From Limiplasma sp048370855 (GTDB lineage Bacteria > Bacillota > Clostridia > Christensenellales > Aristaeellaceae): a DNA stretch of 64,000 nucleotides. Position 1 is the first letter of the stretch. Each line of letters opens with the position of its first letter. The stretch lies in NCBI GenBank assembly GCA_048370855.1, contig DBGEOK010000008.1:1-64000 (forward strand), in the 5' to 3' direction. The translations under genes and the position numbers were made by a program. Below, in pieces: positions 26,072 through 35,159 of this stretch. The notes beneath the pieces are model-generated. The model ran no database searches. It worked only from the letters and a program-made list of their open reading frames with translations, and was not told where the DNA came from.

Positions 26072-27622
26072 CTATTTTTCCTCGTGGTATGCCTGCTCGG
26101 TATTGACGCTCCAAATATTTTTCTTATCGGACACGCCTTCCAGCAGGTTTTTCACGGCCTCAAAGGACGTCGCCATCGAGTGGTCCATATTGTTGTAGCG
26201 GTGTTGGCCGTTACGGCCCACGCAGTACAGGTTTTCAAAGGAGCTCAGGTACGCCACGACCTTATCCATTTCGTCATAGGTATCAAAATAGGCGGGATAG
26301 GCCTTTTGCACGCGCTCGCGGTGGCTGTCCAGGATATGGCCGGGGCTGTCGAGCACGCCCATGGAGACCAGCTCGCGCACGGCGGTTCGGACGCACTCTT
26401 CCTCGCTCATATTCCAAAAGTCGTCGCCCTCGTTGCAGAAATATTCCAGTCCGATCCACACCGTATGTTCGGGGTCCTCCACCATATAGGGCGACCAGTT
26501 GTTGAAAATTTGAATCCGGCCGAGCTTCACGTTGGTATCCTGGACATAGATCCAACAGTCGGGCACAATATTGCCAAGCGTCTTGAGCCTGGTCTCGTTT
26601 TGGAGGTTGAGCCGGTCTACCAGCAGGCCGACGGTCACGAAGTCGCGGTAGGGGAGCCCCGCGGCGATGCGCGCAACGTCGCCCGGCACGTCGTTCATGC
26701 CCGCGACCAGATCCTTGACCGGCATGGAGGAGAAGAAGGCGTCGGCCTCAACCTCGTGCATGCCTGCGCGGTCGCGGTAGCGCACGAAGCGCACGCGCCG
26801 GCCCTCGGTAATCAGCCCCTCGGCTTCGCTTTCAAAAAGCAGCCTGCCGCCCAGCTTTTCGATTTCCGCGGCGACGGTTTCCCAAAGCTGGCCGGGGCCG
26901 AACTTTGGGTAGCGGAACTCCTCGATCAAAGAGGTTTGCACCTTTTTGGCGCGTGCCTCCTTGCTCAGCAGCACCTTGGAGAACATATCCTTTAAAATGC
27001 CCAGTATGCTTAGCTCCTTGGTGCGCTGCCTGCCCCAGCTTGCGTCGATTTCCCTGGGGTGACGCCCCCAGAGCTTTTCGGTGTACCCTTCAAAAAACAT
27101 GCTGTAAAGCTTTTTGCCGAAGCTGTTGATGTAAAAGTTTTCTAGCTGGTCGTTGGGCAGCTTGTGGAAAACTGTTTTGAGGTAACTCATGCCCACTTCC
27201 AGGGTGGTGCCGAAGCCCATGGTTTTCAGCGTCTCCCATTTGAGGCTGATGGGGTAATCAAAAAAATGGCGGTCATAATAGATGCGGCTGACACGGTTTC
27301 GGGTGAGCATGACCCGGTCCTCTGTTTCCGGGTCGGGGCCGCCCTCGTGAAGCGGGACGGCGCGTCCAAGAACTTTGTCGTCATAGGACGGCGCGCCTTG
27401 CATGGGCATGATTTGCTCCCACCAGCGCATGACCTTCTGATCCTTGCTGAAAAAACGATGTCCGCCGATATCCATGCGGTTGCCGCCGTGACGAACGGTT
27501 TTGGAGATGCCGCCGACCTGCGAAGATTTTTCCAATATGGTAACGGCACAGCCATTCTGAAGGAGCTCGTAAGCGGCGGTCAGGCCCGCGGGGCCGGCGC
27601 CGATAATCAGGACGTTCTTCAT
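26072..27622 (-). CDS. FAD-dependent amine-oxidase-like protein, possible sugar mutase/flavoenzyme
   Basis: 516 residues. N-terminal VLIIGAGPAGLTAAYELL with EKSSQVGG binds FAD; the fold is that of the amine oxidase/protoporphyrinogen oxidase/UDP-galactopyranose mutase group. GYTEKLWGRHPREIDASWGRQR is typical of homologues found in glycan loci. C-terminal YNNMDHSMATSFEAV closes the FAD site. ATG 27622 has TGAGGAG upstream. Beside a surface-glycan gene group, so a role in sugar-lipid modification is inferred, not shown. Confidence 0.8.
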   Translation of the reverse strand: MKNVLIIGAGPAGLTAAYELLQNGCAVTILEKSSQVGGISKTVRHGGNRMDIGGHRFFSKDQKVMRWWEQIMPMQGAPSYDDKVLGRAVPLHEGGPDPETEDRVMLTRNRVSRIYYDRHFFDYPISLKWETLKTMGFGTTLEVGMSYLKTVFHKLPNDQLENFYINSFGKKLYSMFFEGYTEKLWGRHPREIDASWGRQRTKELSILGILKDMFSKVLLSKEARAKKVQTSLIEEFRYPKFGPGQLWETVAAEIEKLGGRLLFESEAEGLITEGRRVRFVRYRDRAGMHEVEADAFFSSMPVKDLVAGMNDVPGDVARIAAGLPYRDFVTVGLLVDRLNLQNETRLKTLGNIVPDCWIYVQDTNVKLGRIQIFNNWSPYMVEDPEHTVWIGLEYFCNEGDDFWNMSEEECVRTAVRELVSMGVLDSPGHILDSHRERVQKAYPAYFDTYDEMDKVVAYLSSFENLYCVGRNGQHRYNNMDHSMATSFEAVKNLLEGVSDKKNIWSVNTEQAYHEEK

Positions 27623-27768
27623 TTGCGTTCTCCTCAATCGGGGTTCCTGAGCAATGATGCAACCGCTGTTTAGTATACAGTTTTTTTGGCGTCTTGGCAA
27701 GCGAGCGCGGTTTCGGGCGCGGAAATCAAGCTGCAAGCCGTAAGGGGGCTGAAGGGGGAGGGGACGTT

Positions 27769-27852
27769 GGGAGGCTCCGCCTCCCAAGCCCACCGCCTAA
27801 GGGCTTCGCCCTTAGGAATCCCTTTTTGGGGGGGCCGCGTTCGCGGCCCCCA
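27769..27852 (-). repeat. Three-hairpin dispersed repeat, module C, copy at 27.8 kb
   Basis: Read on the minus strand: GGGGGCCGCG-AA-CGCGGCCCCC, then AAGGGC-GAA-GCCCTT, then GGAGGC-GGA-GCCTCC. It matches 56741-56819 and 59937-60017; the first stem ends in G-C here where the other copies have T-A (a compensatory change). Confidence 0.75.
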
Positions 27853-28105
27853 TAGAAGTGTTAAGGGTCGACGGAAGAGATCGGCGGCCCTATGGGCGAC
27901 GATTGAGCGACCGGGGACTGCTCGCCCCAGGCGAAAACGAATGGAAGCGGCGCGCAGGCGTGAGCCGATACTAGGGCCGGGTACGGCAGTACCCGGAACG
28001 CCGATATGGGCGTGGGAGCGAAACGAGCGCTTGAAGATCGGCTTGGCCATCGCGGCGCCGAACCTTTAGACGGCAATAACCGGCGCGCCGTTTTTTGGGG
28101 GCGCG
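27853..28105. other. Intergenic gap with hairpins
   Basis: Contains a perfect stem CCGGGTAC-GGCA-GTACCCGG (27977-27996). Just past the ATP-grasp gene there is an imperfect inverted repeat, CGGCAATAAC (28071-28080) against GTTATAGCCG (28106-28115), that could end the minus-strand transcript; its right arm overlaps the gene's stop. No reading frame that I can support. Confidence 0.4.
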
Positions 28106-29059
28106 TTATAGCCGTCGTGTGGCAAACAAGGAGATTTTTCTTGTCAGGATAAGCGCACGGGCGGGTTTGCGCGGACCGATGGCCGCCCCGTCGCGGCACA
28201 GGAGGGCAAGCGCGGGAAAATCGATGCCTGCCGCCACGCTGAAGCCGATCCCGCCCGAAAAGCGGGGATTGACTTCCAGGAAATAGTAATCATCGCCATG
28301 AGAAATGAACTCCATATTGACTACGCCCACGATCCCGGCGGTCTCCGCAATGCGCGCGCATATGGCGTTCAGGGGATGCTCCGGCAGGGTTTCCACCGTG
28401 GTGCCAAGCCCGTTCAGCGTGCGCAGGAGCTCGTGCCGGGCCAGGGCTTGCGTCTGTCCATGCGCGTCCCGGGCGACGTCTACGGTATAGACGTCGCCTG
28501 TTAGATAGGGCTGGGCGATCAGGTCTGTCCGCGAAGCCAGCGCGATAGCGTACTCCTGCGGCGTATGCGCCACCGCCTGCCCCTGGCTGCTGCGGCCGCG
28601 CAGAGGCTTGAGCATCAGCGGGTATTCTGAGGGCTTTGGCTGGCGGTCATAAGGAGAAAAAGTCGGAATTGTGCGGCAAATGCCTTTGGCTGAAAGGCGC
28701 TGGGCCATGGCCTGCTTATCCCGGCACAGACGGGCCGCGGAGTCGTCCGGCGCGCAGAGGGCGCAGCCTAGCGCGGCAAGGCGGCCGAAAAGAGGGCAGA
28801 GAACGTCCACCTCAACATCCGTAAGGGGAATGAGGTAATCGGGCCGGTAGCGTTCCACGGCCTCTAAGAGCCGGCAAAGATAGGCCTCCGTATTGGACGC
28901 GGGCTCGATTTGGAAGAACTCGTCTACCTCGCCGGATACCGCGTTCCAGGCCCGGGGATAGAGGTCGCAGCCGATAACGCGGTGCCCAAGCGCGTGCAGC
29001 CGCTCGTTGACAGGGCCCGCCGCCGCCGAGCCGATCGCCGTGATGAGGGTTGTTTTCAT
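28106..29059 (-). CDS. ATP-grasp ligase in a surface-glycan locus
   Basis: 317 residues. The N-terminal part resembles the pre-ATP-grasp fold (TAIGSAAAGPVNERLHALGHRVIGCD), followed by ATP-grasp segments: MLKPLRGRSSQGQ (nucleotide Lys and loop) and EFISHGDDYYFLEVNPRFSGG (metal Glu and Asn). The family (carbamoyl-phosphate-synthase-like) makes acyl-phosphate then amide or similar bonds. Located 4 bases after the flippase gene. Likely adds an amino acid or acid to a glycan unit; that is inference. Confidence 0.82.
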   Translation of the reverse strand: MKTTLITAIGSAAAGPVNERLHALGHRVIGCDLYPRAWNAVSGEVDEFFQIEPASNTEAYLCRLLEAVERYRPDYLIPLTDVEVDVLCPLFGRLAALGCALCAPDDSAARLCRDKQAMAQRLSAKGICRTIPTFSPYDRQPKPSEYPLMLKPLRGRSSQGQAVAHTPQEYAIALASRTDLIAQPYLTGDVYTVDVARDAHGQTQALARHELLRTLNGLGTTVETLPEHPLNAICARIAETAGIVGVVNMEFISHGDDYYFLEVNPRFSGGIGFSVAAGIDFPALALLCRDGAAIGPRKPARALILTRKISLFATRRL

Positions 29060-29063
29060 GATG

Positions 29064-30527
29064 CTATGCCTCCCGTTTGAACCGTGAGAAAAGGACGCGG
29101 AGCCTCCCCGCCAGGTAGCGGAAGCTCTCCATGCGCGTCAGCCATGCCAGGCCGCCGTACAACGCGGCCCCGGCCGCCGCCTGAACCAGGACGAGAGGGA
29201 ACGCGGGCAGGGGGAGCCAGTTCATCGCATTGACCGCCGCGAACATAATCAGCGACAGCAGCAGCGACGGCAGAATGTCGCGCATCTGTTCCAGATAGCC
29301 ATAGCCGAGCAGGCGGCGGTTGGGCGCGGCGTTGACGACCGCCGCCAGCAGCGTGCTGGCCACGGCTCCCCAAGCGATTGCCAGCACGCTGTCAAAGCAG
29401 AAAACCGTGACGCACAGGATGGCGACTCCGCAAAGCTTCTTGACGACCTCCAGCCTCAGAAAAACGTCGCTTCGGCCCATGGCGTTGACGGCTTGCAGGT
29501 TCGCCGTGTGGATTGGGTAAAAGGCGAAGTCGATGCAGCAAATTTGCAGGAACGGCACGCAGGGCAGCCACTTTTCCGTCAACAGCAAGGAAACCAGCGG
29601 AGAGGCTACCGCCGCCAGGCCCGCCATCATCGGCAGCACCAAAAAGCTCGATACCGTGACGGACCGCCGCATCATCTGCTTCATGCGCAAGGCGTCGTCC
29701 TGCTTTTCAGACAGCACAGGCAGCATCACGCTTTGAATGGAGCCGTTGACCGCGTTCATCATCAGCTCCGGAAACTGCTTGCCCCGGTTATAAAACCCCA
29801 GGGCGGCGGAGTCGAACTTTTTGCCGATCACGAGCAGGCGCAGGTTATTATATCCGGTTTCCAGCAGGCTGGAGGCAAGCAGCTTCCAGCCAAAGGAGAT
29901 CAGCCTGCCGACGCGCTTTTTTGAAAACAGCATGCGGGGTCGCCAGCGCACGAGCATCAGCAAAACGCATGCAATGCCGATTTGATTGCAGAGCTGCTGC
30001 CCAACCAGCGCCCAGTATCCCATGCCGCCGTAGGCCATGCCGATGCCGACCACGCCGGACAGAAGGGTTGCCAGCAAGCTTGCGAGCATCAGCTTTTTAA
30101 ACTGCATCAACCTGGCGATCACGGCGTTTTGCACGGATACCAGCGCGCCGGGGAACAGCACAAGCGCAAGCACGCGCAGGACGGTGGACAGCTCCGGCAT
30201 AGCATAAAACGCGCTGATGACGGGCGCGAGCAGGAACAAAAGCAGGTATAGGGCCGCCGCGATTCCCAGGCTGACCCAGAAAGCGGACGAAAGGTCGGTT
30301 TCGTCCACTTCCTTTTTTTGTATTAACGCGGTATTGAGGCCGCTTTGCACAAACACTTGCGATACGGCGATAAAGACGGTGAGCATCGTAAGCACGCCAT
30401 AGTCCGAAGGGTCCAGCCGGCGCGCGAGCAAAACGCTGACCACAAAGGCGATGCCCTGCGTGCCAACGCTTTCCAGCAGCTTAAAAACAAAGGATGATGC
30501 GGCCTTCTGCCCGCGCCTTTCGCTCAT
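29064..30527 (-). CDS. Oligosaccharide flippase (Wzx/MATE-like)
   Basis: 487 residues with about 12-14 membrane helices and the polysaccharide-transport pattern near the start (FKLLESVGTQGIAFVVSVLLARRLDPSDYGVLTM). Such proteins flip undecaprenyl-linked oligosaccharide units across the membrane. ATG 30527 has GGGAGG upstream. Second-last gene of the group GT2, aminotransferase, flippase, ATP-grasp. Confidence 0.9.
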   Translation of the reverse strand: MSERRGQKAASSFVFKLLESVGTQGIAFVVSVLLARRLDPSDYGVLTMLTVFIAVSQVFVQSGLNTALIQKKEVDETDLSSAFWVSLGIAAALYLLLFLLAPVISAFYAMPELSTVLRVLALVLFPGALVSVQNAVIARLMQFKKLMLASLLATLLSGVVGIGMAYGGMGYWALVGQQLCNQIGIACVLLMLVRWRPRMLFSKKRVGRLISFGWKLLASSLLETGYNNLRLLVIGKKFDSAALGFYNRGKQFPELMMNAVNGSIQSVMLPVLSEKQDDALRMKQMMRRSVTVSSFLVLPMMAGLAAVASPLVSLLLTEKWLPCVPFLQICCIDFAFYPIHTANLQAVNAMGRSDVFLRLEVVKKLCGVAILCVTVFCFDSVLAIAWGAVASTLLAAVVNAAPNRRLLGYGYLEQMRDILPSLLLSLIMFAAVNAMNWLPLPAFPLVLVQAAAGAALYGGLAWLTRMESFRYLAGRLRVLFSRFKREA

Positions 30528-30557
30528 GATGACGCCTCCCTTCGTAACAAAGCCCTT

Positions 30558-31655
30558 TTATCGGCTTAAAATGACGCGGCAGATCAGGCGGACGTCCTCG
30601 TCTGCCAGACCGGGATAGAGCGGCAGCGTGGCGACGCTGTCGGCCGCGAGAGCGGCGATGGGCGTAAGCGACGGATCAAAGCCCGGCATACCGCGGTAGC
30701 AGGCAAAGTCGGTAATCAGGGGATAGAAGTATTTGCGGGCGTAAACGCCGTTTTCCAAAAGCCGCCCGCAGGCGGCGTCGCGCGCGGCCCTGCCGTCCCG
30801 GAACACGACGGGATAGTACGCGTAATTGCTCTCTACGCCCGGCTGCGCTTGCGGCAGCGCCAGGCGGTCCGCGCCGCTTAGCAGCTCCTGGTACAGATCG
30901 TGGACATGCTTGCGGGCCCGGATATCCTCGGAGAGGCGCCTCAGGTTGCAAAGCCCCATCGCCGCCTGAAATTCGTTCATTTTGGCGTTCCCGCCCACGC
31001 AAACCACGTCCTCCGGGCCGGTGATGCCGTAGTTGCGCTCCAGGCACAGCCTTTCGTTCAGGCCCGCGCTGGCCGTGGCGACCGCTCCGCCCTCGATGGT
31101 GTGAAAGACCTTGGTGGCGTGAAAGCTAAACATGGAGGCCGTTCCAAACGCGGCGGCGGAAACCCCGTTTTTTGTAACGCCAAAGGCGTGGGCCGCGTCG
31201 TACACAAGCGGAAGGCCGTGCCTGTCGGCGAGGGCTTGGAGGGCGTCCACGTCGCAAAGGTTGCCGTAGACATGCACCGGCAGGATCGCGCAGGTTCTGC
31301 CGGTAATCAACGCCTCGGCCTTGCGGGCGTCCAGGGTAAAGTCGTCCGGGCGGACGTCGCAGAATACGGGGGTCAGGCCCTTGCGGACAATCGCGTGAAC
31401 GGTGGAGGCAAAGGTAAACGGGGTGGTGACAACCTCGCCGCCGAGCTTCAGCGAAGCCAGCACGGCTTCCAGGGCCAAATGCCCGTTGGTAAACAGGGAC
31501 ACGTAGGGGCTTTGCAGATATTCAGACAGGGCCGCCTCCAGCGCCAACGCCTTCACGCCGTTGTTGGTGAGCCAGCGGGTATCCCAAAGCTCGCGGATTT
31601 CCGCGCAGTATTCCTCAAAATCCGGCATGGAGCTACGGGTAACGTTGATACGCAT
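30558..31655 (-). CDS. DegT/DnrJ/EryC1-family sugar aminotransferase
   Basis: 365 residues, PLP enzyme transferring an amino group to a nucleotide-activated keto sugar. Seen: TNGHLALEAVLASLKLGGEVVTTPFTFASTVHA (N-terminal family block), VYDAAHAFGV, and SFHATKVFHTIEGGA, in which the Lys of HATK is the PLP Schiff-base residue. It probably uses a 4-keto sugar such as the product of rfbB-type dehydratases, one of which lies at 58.2 kb in this window; that link is inferred. Confidence 0.92.
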   Translation of the reverse strand: MRINVTRSSMPDFEEYCAEIRELWDTRWLTNNGVKALALEAALSEYLQSPYVSLFTNGHLALEAVLASLKLGGEVVTTPFTFASTVHAIVRKGLTPVFCDVRPDDFTLDARKAEALITGRTCAILPVHVYGNLCDVDALQALADRHGLPLVYDAAHAFGVTKNGVSAAAFGTASMFSFHATKVFHTIEGGAVATASAGLNERLCLERNYGITGPEDVVCVGGNAKMNEFQAAMGLCNLRRLSEDIRARKHVHDLYQELLSGADRLALPQAQPGVESNYAYYPVVFRDGRAARDAACGRLLENGVYARKYFYPLITDFACYRGMPGFDPSLTPIAALAADSVATLPLYPGLADEDVRLICRVILSR

Positions 31656-31687
31656 ATCCTCATCCTTCTTTTTTCAGCGTTTGGCCG

Positions 31688-32662
31688 CTATCTGCCGCGC
31701 CGCGCCGCCCCGCTCGGGGGCAAAAGACGCTTCAGGCGGAATTTGACCCGTTGCGCGAGGGGCAGCGCCCGGTACACCCTCCGGCAGTCGGGCAGCTCCA
31801 GCACGGTAAGGTCCGGCGCGCTGCAAAGCATCACGTAGAGATACCAGTCCCGAAAATGTCCGAGCTGCTCCGTATAACGCTTTTGGGAAAACTGATCCAC
31901 GTCCCAAAGCATGTCCGCGACGCTTTGAGCCCGTTCATACGCCCGCGCGGAACCATCGCCGGACCAGCGGCTCATCGCGCCGCCCGCCACATTTTCACGG
32001 TACACGCAGGTAAAGGCGTGCAGATAATACGCGCTTCCCGCGGCGGCGCAAAAGAGGCGGAGCTTGAGGTCGCCGTGGGGGCAACGCTTGTCCCAATAGA
32101 CGCGCGGCAGGCGGGAGAGGGTTTCGCGGGGGAACAGGAAGGAGGCGGTAGGCACAAAGTTGAGCCCGCACAGCTCGCCCAGCGTATAGACCCGGTCCCG
32201 GGCGGAATATGCGGCCCGGTCCGCCTCCCGGTAGGGGATAAACTCGCGGTCCGGACGTTTCCCGCCGGCATCGTGGATATAGCCGTTGGTAAAGCAAAAG
32301 GTGCATTCCGGGCGCGACTCCATGGCGTCCACCTGGCGCTGAAGCTTGGTTTCGTCGCACCAGTAGTCGTCGCCCTCGCACAGCGCGATATACTTGCCGC
32401 GCGCGCGGGGGTAATTGAATTCGGGGTCGATGGCGACGCCCTGGGAATACTGGTTTACCGTTTGGTACAGGGGTTTGACGATATCGGGATAGCGCCGCTC
32501 GTACCCGCGTATGATCTCGGCCGTGCCGTCCGTGGAGGCGTCGTCATGGATGAGAATTTCGATGGGAAAATCGGTTTTTTGCATTAGAAAGCTATCAAGC
32601 GCCTGGGCGATATACGGCGCCTGATTGTAGGCGGCACAGCAAATGCTGACGGTGGGCTGCAT
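31688..32662 (-). CDS. Family 2 glycosyltransferase
   Basis: 324 residues, GT-A fold, no membrane segment. N-terminal TVSICCAAYNQAPYIAQALDSFLMQ, the acidic loop IHDDAST and the DXD-like CEGDDYW are family hallmarks. ATG 32662 with GGAGGAAA upstream; longer in-frame starts would cover the divergent promoter region. First gene of the minus-strand glycan group. Confidence 0.92.
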   Translation of the reverse strand: MQPTVSICCAAYNQAPYIAQALDSFLMQKTDFPIEILIHDDASTDGTAEIIRGYERRYPDIVKPLYQTVNQYSQGVAIDPEFNYPRARGKYIALCEGDDYWCDETKLQRQVDAMESRPECTFCFTNGYIHDAGGKRPDREFIPYREADRAAYSARDRVYTLGELCGLNFVPTASFLFPRETLSRLPRVYWDKRCPHGDLKLRLFCAAAGSAYYLHAFTCVYRENVAGGAMSRWSGDGSARAYERAQSVADMLWDVDQFSQKRYTEQLGHFRDWYLYVMLCSAPDLTVLELPDCRRVYRALPLAQRVKFRLKRLLPPSGAARRGR

Positions 32663-32710
32663 CGAAATTTCCTCCCCGGCGGCTTGGTTTGGGTTTGCGC
32701 ATCCGAAAGC

Positions 32711-32739
32711 ATCATACCACAAAACAGGGCGTGGGAAAA
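32711..32739 (-). promoter_or_regulatory. Possible promoter for the glycan gene group
   Basis: On the minus strand TTTTCC, 17-base spacer, TATGAT (plus-strand 32711-32716), about 50 bases before the GT2 start. The -35 box is weak. Confidence 0.35.
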
Positions 32740-32801
32740 GCCGCGGAAAAAGAAAAGGGGGGAGGCTGCCGTCCTGCGCGCCTTTCACCCTCGCGCCGGC
32801 C

Positions 32802-32830
32802 TTGACATTGATTGAGACGGGTTTTATACT
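32802..32830 (+). promoter_or_regulatory. Promoter for the GT39-type gene
   Basis: TTGACA (32802-32807), 17-base spacer, TATACT (32825-32830): near-perfect consensus, diverging from the glycan group. Confidence 0.85.
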
Positions 32831-32909
32831 GAAACCGGTTTTGGACGGCCTGGCAATCAGGGCGGTGGAGGGGCAGGCCCTGAAGGATGAACAAAGGAGA
32901 AAGAAGCGC

Positions 32910-34403
32910 ATGAAACAAAGCCTCCTTTCCACGCGCGGAGGGCAAGCGGCGGCGTGGCGGGCGCTGCTGATGGCGGCGCTCTTTGCCGTGGGCGGCTATT
33001 TGCTGTTTGCCAATCTGGGCGCGACGCGCATCATGGATTACGACGAGGCGCGTCATGGCGTAAACGCTTACGAGATGATTCAAAACGATGATTATTTGGT
33101 TCAAACCTATGGCGGCGAGCCGGATTATTGGAATTTAAAAACGCCGCTGTCGTTTTGGAGCATCGCGCTCTCCTATCGGCTTTTTGGGTACAATGCCTTT
33201 GCGCTGCGCTTTTATAGCGCGCTGTCGGCGCTGCTGAGCATGGCGGCGCTTGCCTGCTGGGCCGTCAGGCGGTTTGGGTGGACGCCCGCGCTGGTGGCGC
33301 TGGGGGTGTTCGTCTGCAATCAGGGCCTCTACGGCAATCATTTTGCGCGCTTTGGGGATGCGGACGCGCAATATCAGCTTTTCTTCACCCTCTCGATGCT
33401 TTGTATGCTGATGGGGAGGGAGAATTTCAAATGGTTTTACGGCGCGGCGTTTTGCTTTGCGCTGGCGTTTATGGTCAAGGCGGCGCACGCGGCGACGATT
33501 CCCGTGATTTGCGCGCTGTTCGTCCTATGCACGGGCCAATGGAAACGGCTGAACTGGAGGCGCGTGCTGCTGCTCATGGCGTGGGGGCTTGCGCCGATTG
33601 CCGCGTGGGCCGCCGCCCGCTATTCGCGGGACGGCACGGCGTTCCTGGTCGGCATGGTCAAAACGGACGTCGTCGACCGCGTGGGCGGGTCTGCCTTCCT
33701 TTCCAATATTTCCCTTGCCAAGCTCTGGTATTATCTTGACGCTATCTTTAAGCGGCCGGCGCTGATCGTTGGACTGGCGCTTTGCGTTGCCTGCGCGGTT
33801 CTGGCGGCGGCGGGGCGCGTCCGGCTGACGAGGACGTGCAAGGACGCGCTGATTGGCACGCTTTTATGGCTTTTTGTGCCGGTGATCCTCTATACGCTGA
33901 CGGGCACCGGCTATCTGTGGTATGTGTATTCCGGCTTCATGGCGATGCCCGCGCTGACCGCCGTAATGGTGAGGGCGGCGCAGGACGCGCCCGGCAAGCG
34001 GGGGTGGCTGCGCCTGTCGATCGGCGCGGCGGCGGTCGCGCTGTGCGTGATAGGGCTTCAGCTTATCCTGACCGCCCCGAGTCAAATCCTTCCCAACAGC
34101 TACCAGGAGGTCGTCAGGGAATACCTCGACAGGGAGTCGGACAGCGGCATGCATCTATACGTCCAATATAATGAAGAGGAAAATGGCTCGCCCATTGTCC
34201 GGTGGACGCCCGGGGACCGGCTGGCGGCGGTTTTGGCGGGCGACGTGACGTGCCTGGACGGGGGCGCGGCGGCGTTTGACGAGGACGAGGAAGGCGCGAT
34301 GCTCTTGATTGGGCTTGACAACAATAGGGACGAGATAGACCGGCTGATGGGATATTGCATCCCGAGGAGCTTCCAAGGCCGCGTATATCTGCTTGAAAAA
34401 TAA
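32910..34403 (+). CDS. GT39-type membrane glycosyltransferase (ArnT/PMT-like)
   Basis: 497 residues with about 11-12 membrane helices. The first extracytoplasmic loop carries MDYDEARHGVNAYEM, the conserved Asp-Glu pair of GT-C enzymes that use polyprenyl-phosphate sugars. Such enzymes transfer a sugar to lipid, protein or wall polymer on the outer face. ATG 32910 with AAAGGAGAAAG upstream. The acceptor is unknown, but the neighbouring flippase and aminotransferase suggest envelope decoration. Confidence 0.88.
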   Translation: MKQSLLSTRGGQAAAWRALLMAALFAVGGYLLFANLGATRIMDYDEARHGVNAYEMIQNDDYLVQTYGGEPDYWNLKTPLSFWSIALSYRLFGYNAFALRFYSALSALLSMAALACWAVRRFGWTPALVALGVFVCNQGLYGNHFARFGDADAQYQLFFTLSMLCMLMGRENFKWFYGAAFCFALAFMVKAAHAATIPVICALFVLCTGQWKRLNWRRVLLLMAWGLAPIAAWAAARYSRDGTAFLVGMVKTDVVDRVGGSAFLSNISLAKLWYYLDAIFKRPALIVGLALCVACAVLAAAGRVRLTRTCKDALIGTLLWLFVPVILYTLTGTGYLWYVYSGFMAMPALTAVMVRAAQDAPGKRGWLRLSIGAAAVALCVIGLQLILTAPSQILPNSYQEVVREYLDRESDSGMHLYVQYNEEENGSPIVRWTPGDRLAAVLAGDVTCLDGGAAAFDEDEEGAMLLIGLDNNRDEIDRLMGYCIPRSFQGRVYLLEK

Positions 34404-34545
34404 GCGACGCCGCGCGGGCCGTCGAGGTTCAGGGAAAAGGACAGGCACGAAGGATACTCCCGGGCGCGTGTTCATTCTGACGCGCGCATAAGCCCCTTTC
34501 TTATCTCTTTGCGGGTTGAAAAAACAAAAAATATTGTATCAGCTA

Positions 34546-34574
34546 TTGCATTCACGGCTGATTTGTTTTATACT
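34546..34574 (+). promoter_or_regulatory. Promoter of the S10 ribosomal operon
   Basis: TTGCAT (34546-34551), 17-base spacer, TATACT (34569-34574), preceded by an A/T-rich stretch (34518-34545) that may act as an UP element. Confidence 0.8.
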
Positions 34575-34580
34575 ACTGAA

Positions 34581-34826
34581 GCTGTCTGTTTAGGGATGAA
34601 GCGATAAGTTGCCGCCATGGCCATGGCGGGTAATTATCGCGGACCAGCCCGGCAATCGGGCGACGGACTTGAGACACCGCACGGGACGCGTGCAATGCGG
34701 CCGCGGCGGGGCGCTTCTCACGCCGCCGCGCTGAACGGGAAGGCGAGGGTTGCCTCGCTTGTTCAAAAGCGGTCGATGGACACACCCGGAGCGGTGTACT
34801 TGAGACGAAATCAAGGAGGAACGAAA
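34581..34826 (+). other. Long 5-prime leader of the S10 operon
   Basis: About 245 bases of untranslated RNA before rpsJ, GC-rich with several possible stems (for example GGCGAGGG-TTG-CCTCGCTT near 34740-34760). S10 leaders in other bacteria bind ribosomal protein L4 for feedback control; the same role here is an inference. No riboswitch class recognised. The preceding gap 34404-34545 holds only a weak stem GCGCGT...ACGCGC. Confidence 0.5.
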
Positions 34827-35141
34827 ATGGCCAACCAGAAAATCCGTATCAAGCTGAAGGCTTACGAGCACAACCTGATCGATCAGTCCTCCGAGCGGAT
34901 CGTGGAGACCGCGAAGCGGACGGGCGCGAAGGTATCGGGCCCCATTCCACTGCCGACGGAAAAGGAAATCGTCACCATCCTTCGCGCGCCCCACAAGTAC
35001 AAGGATAGCCGCGAGCAGTTCGAAATGCGCACCCACAAGCGCCTGATCGACATTCACAACCCCAATCCGCGCACGGTCGACGCCATGATGAAGCTGGATC
35101 TTCCTGCCGGTGTCGAGATCGAAATCAAGCTCAATAACTAA
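34827..35141 (+). CDS. rpsJ: 30S ribosomal protein S10
   Basis: 104 residues; small-subunit head protein and NusB partner in antitermination. Family pattern IRIKLKAYEHNLIDQSSERIVETAKRTGA and PLPTEKEIVTILR seen. ATG 34827 behind AAGGAGGAACG; the open frame runs further upstream but only into the leader. First gene of the S10 operon. Confidence 0.98.
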   Translation: MANQKIRIKLKAYEHNLIDQSSERIVETAKRTGAKVSGPIPLPTEKEIVTILRAPHKYKDSREQFEMRTHKRLIDIHNPNPRTVDAMMKLDLPAGVEIEIKLNN

Positions 35142-35159
35142 TGCAGGAGGTACGACATC

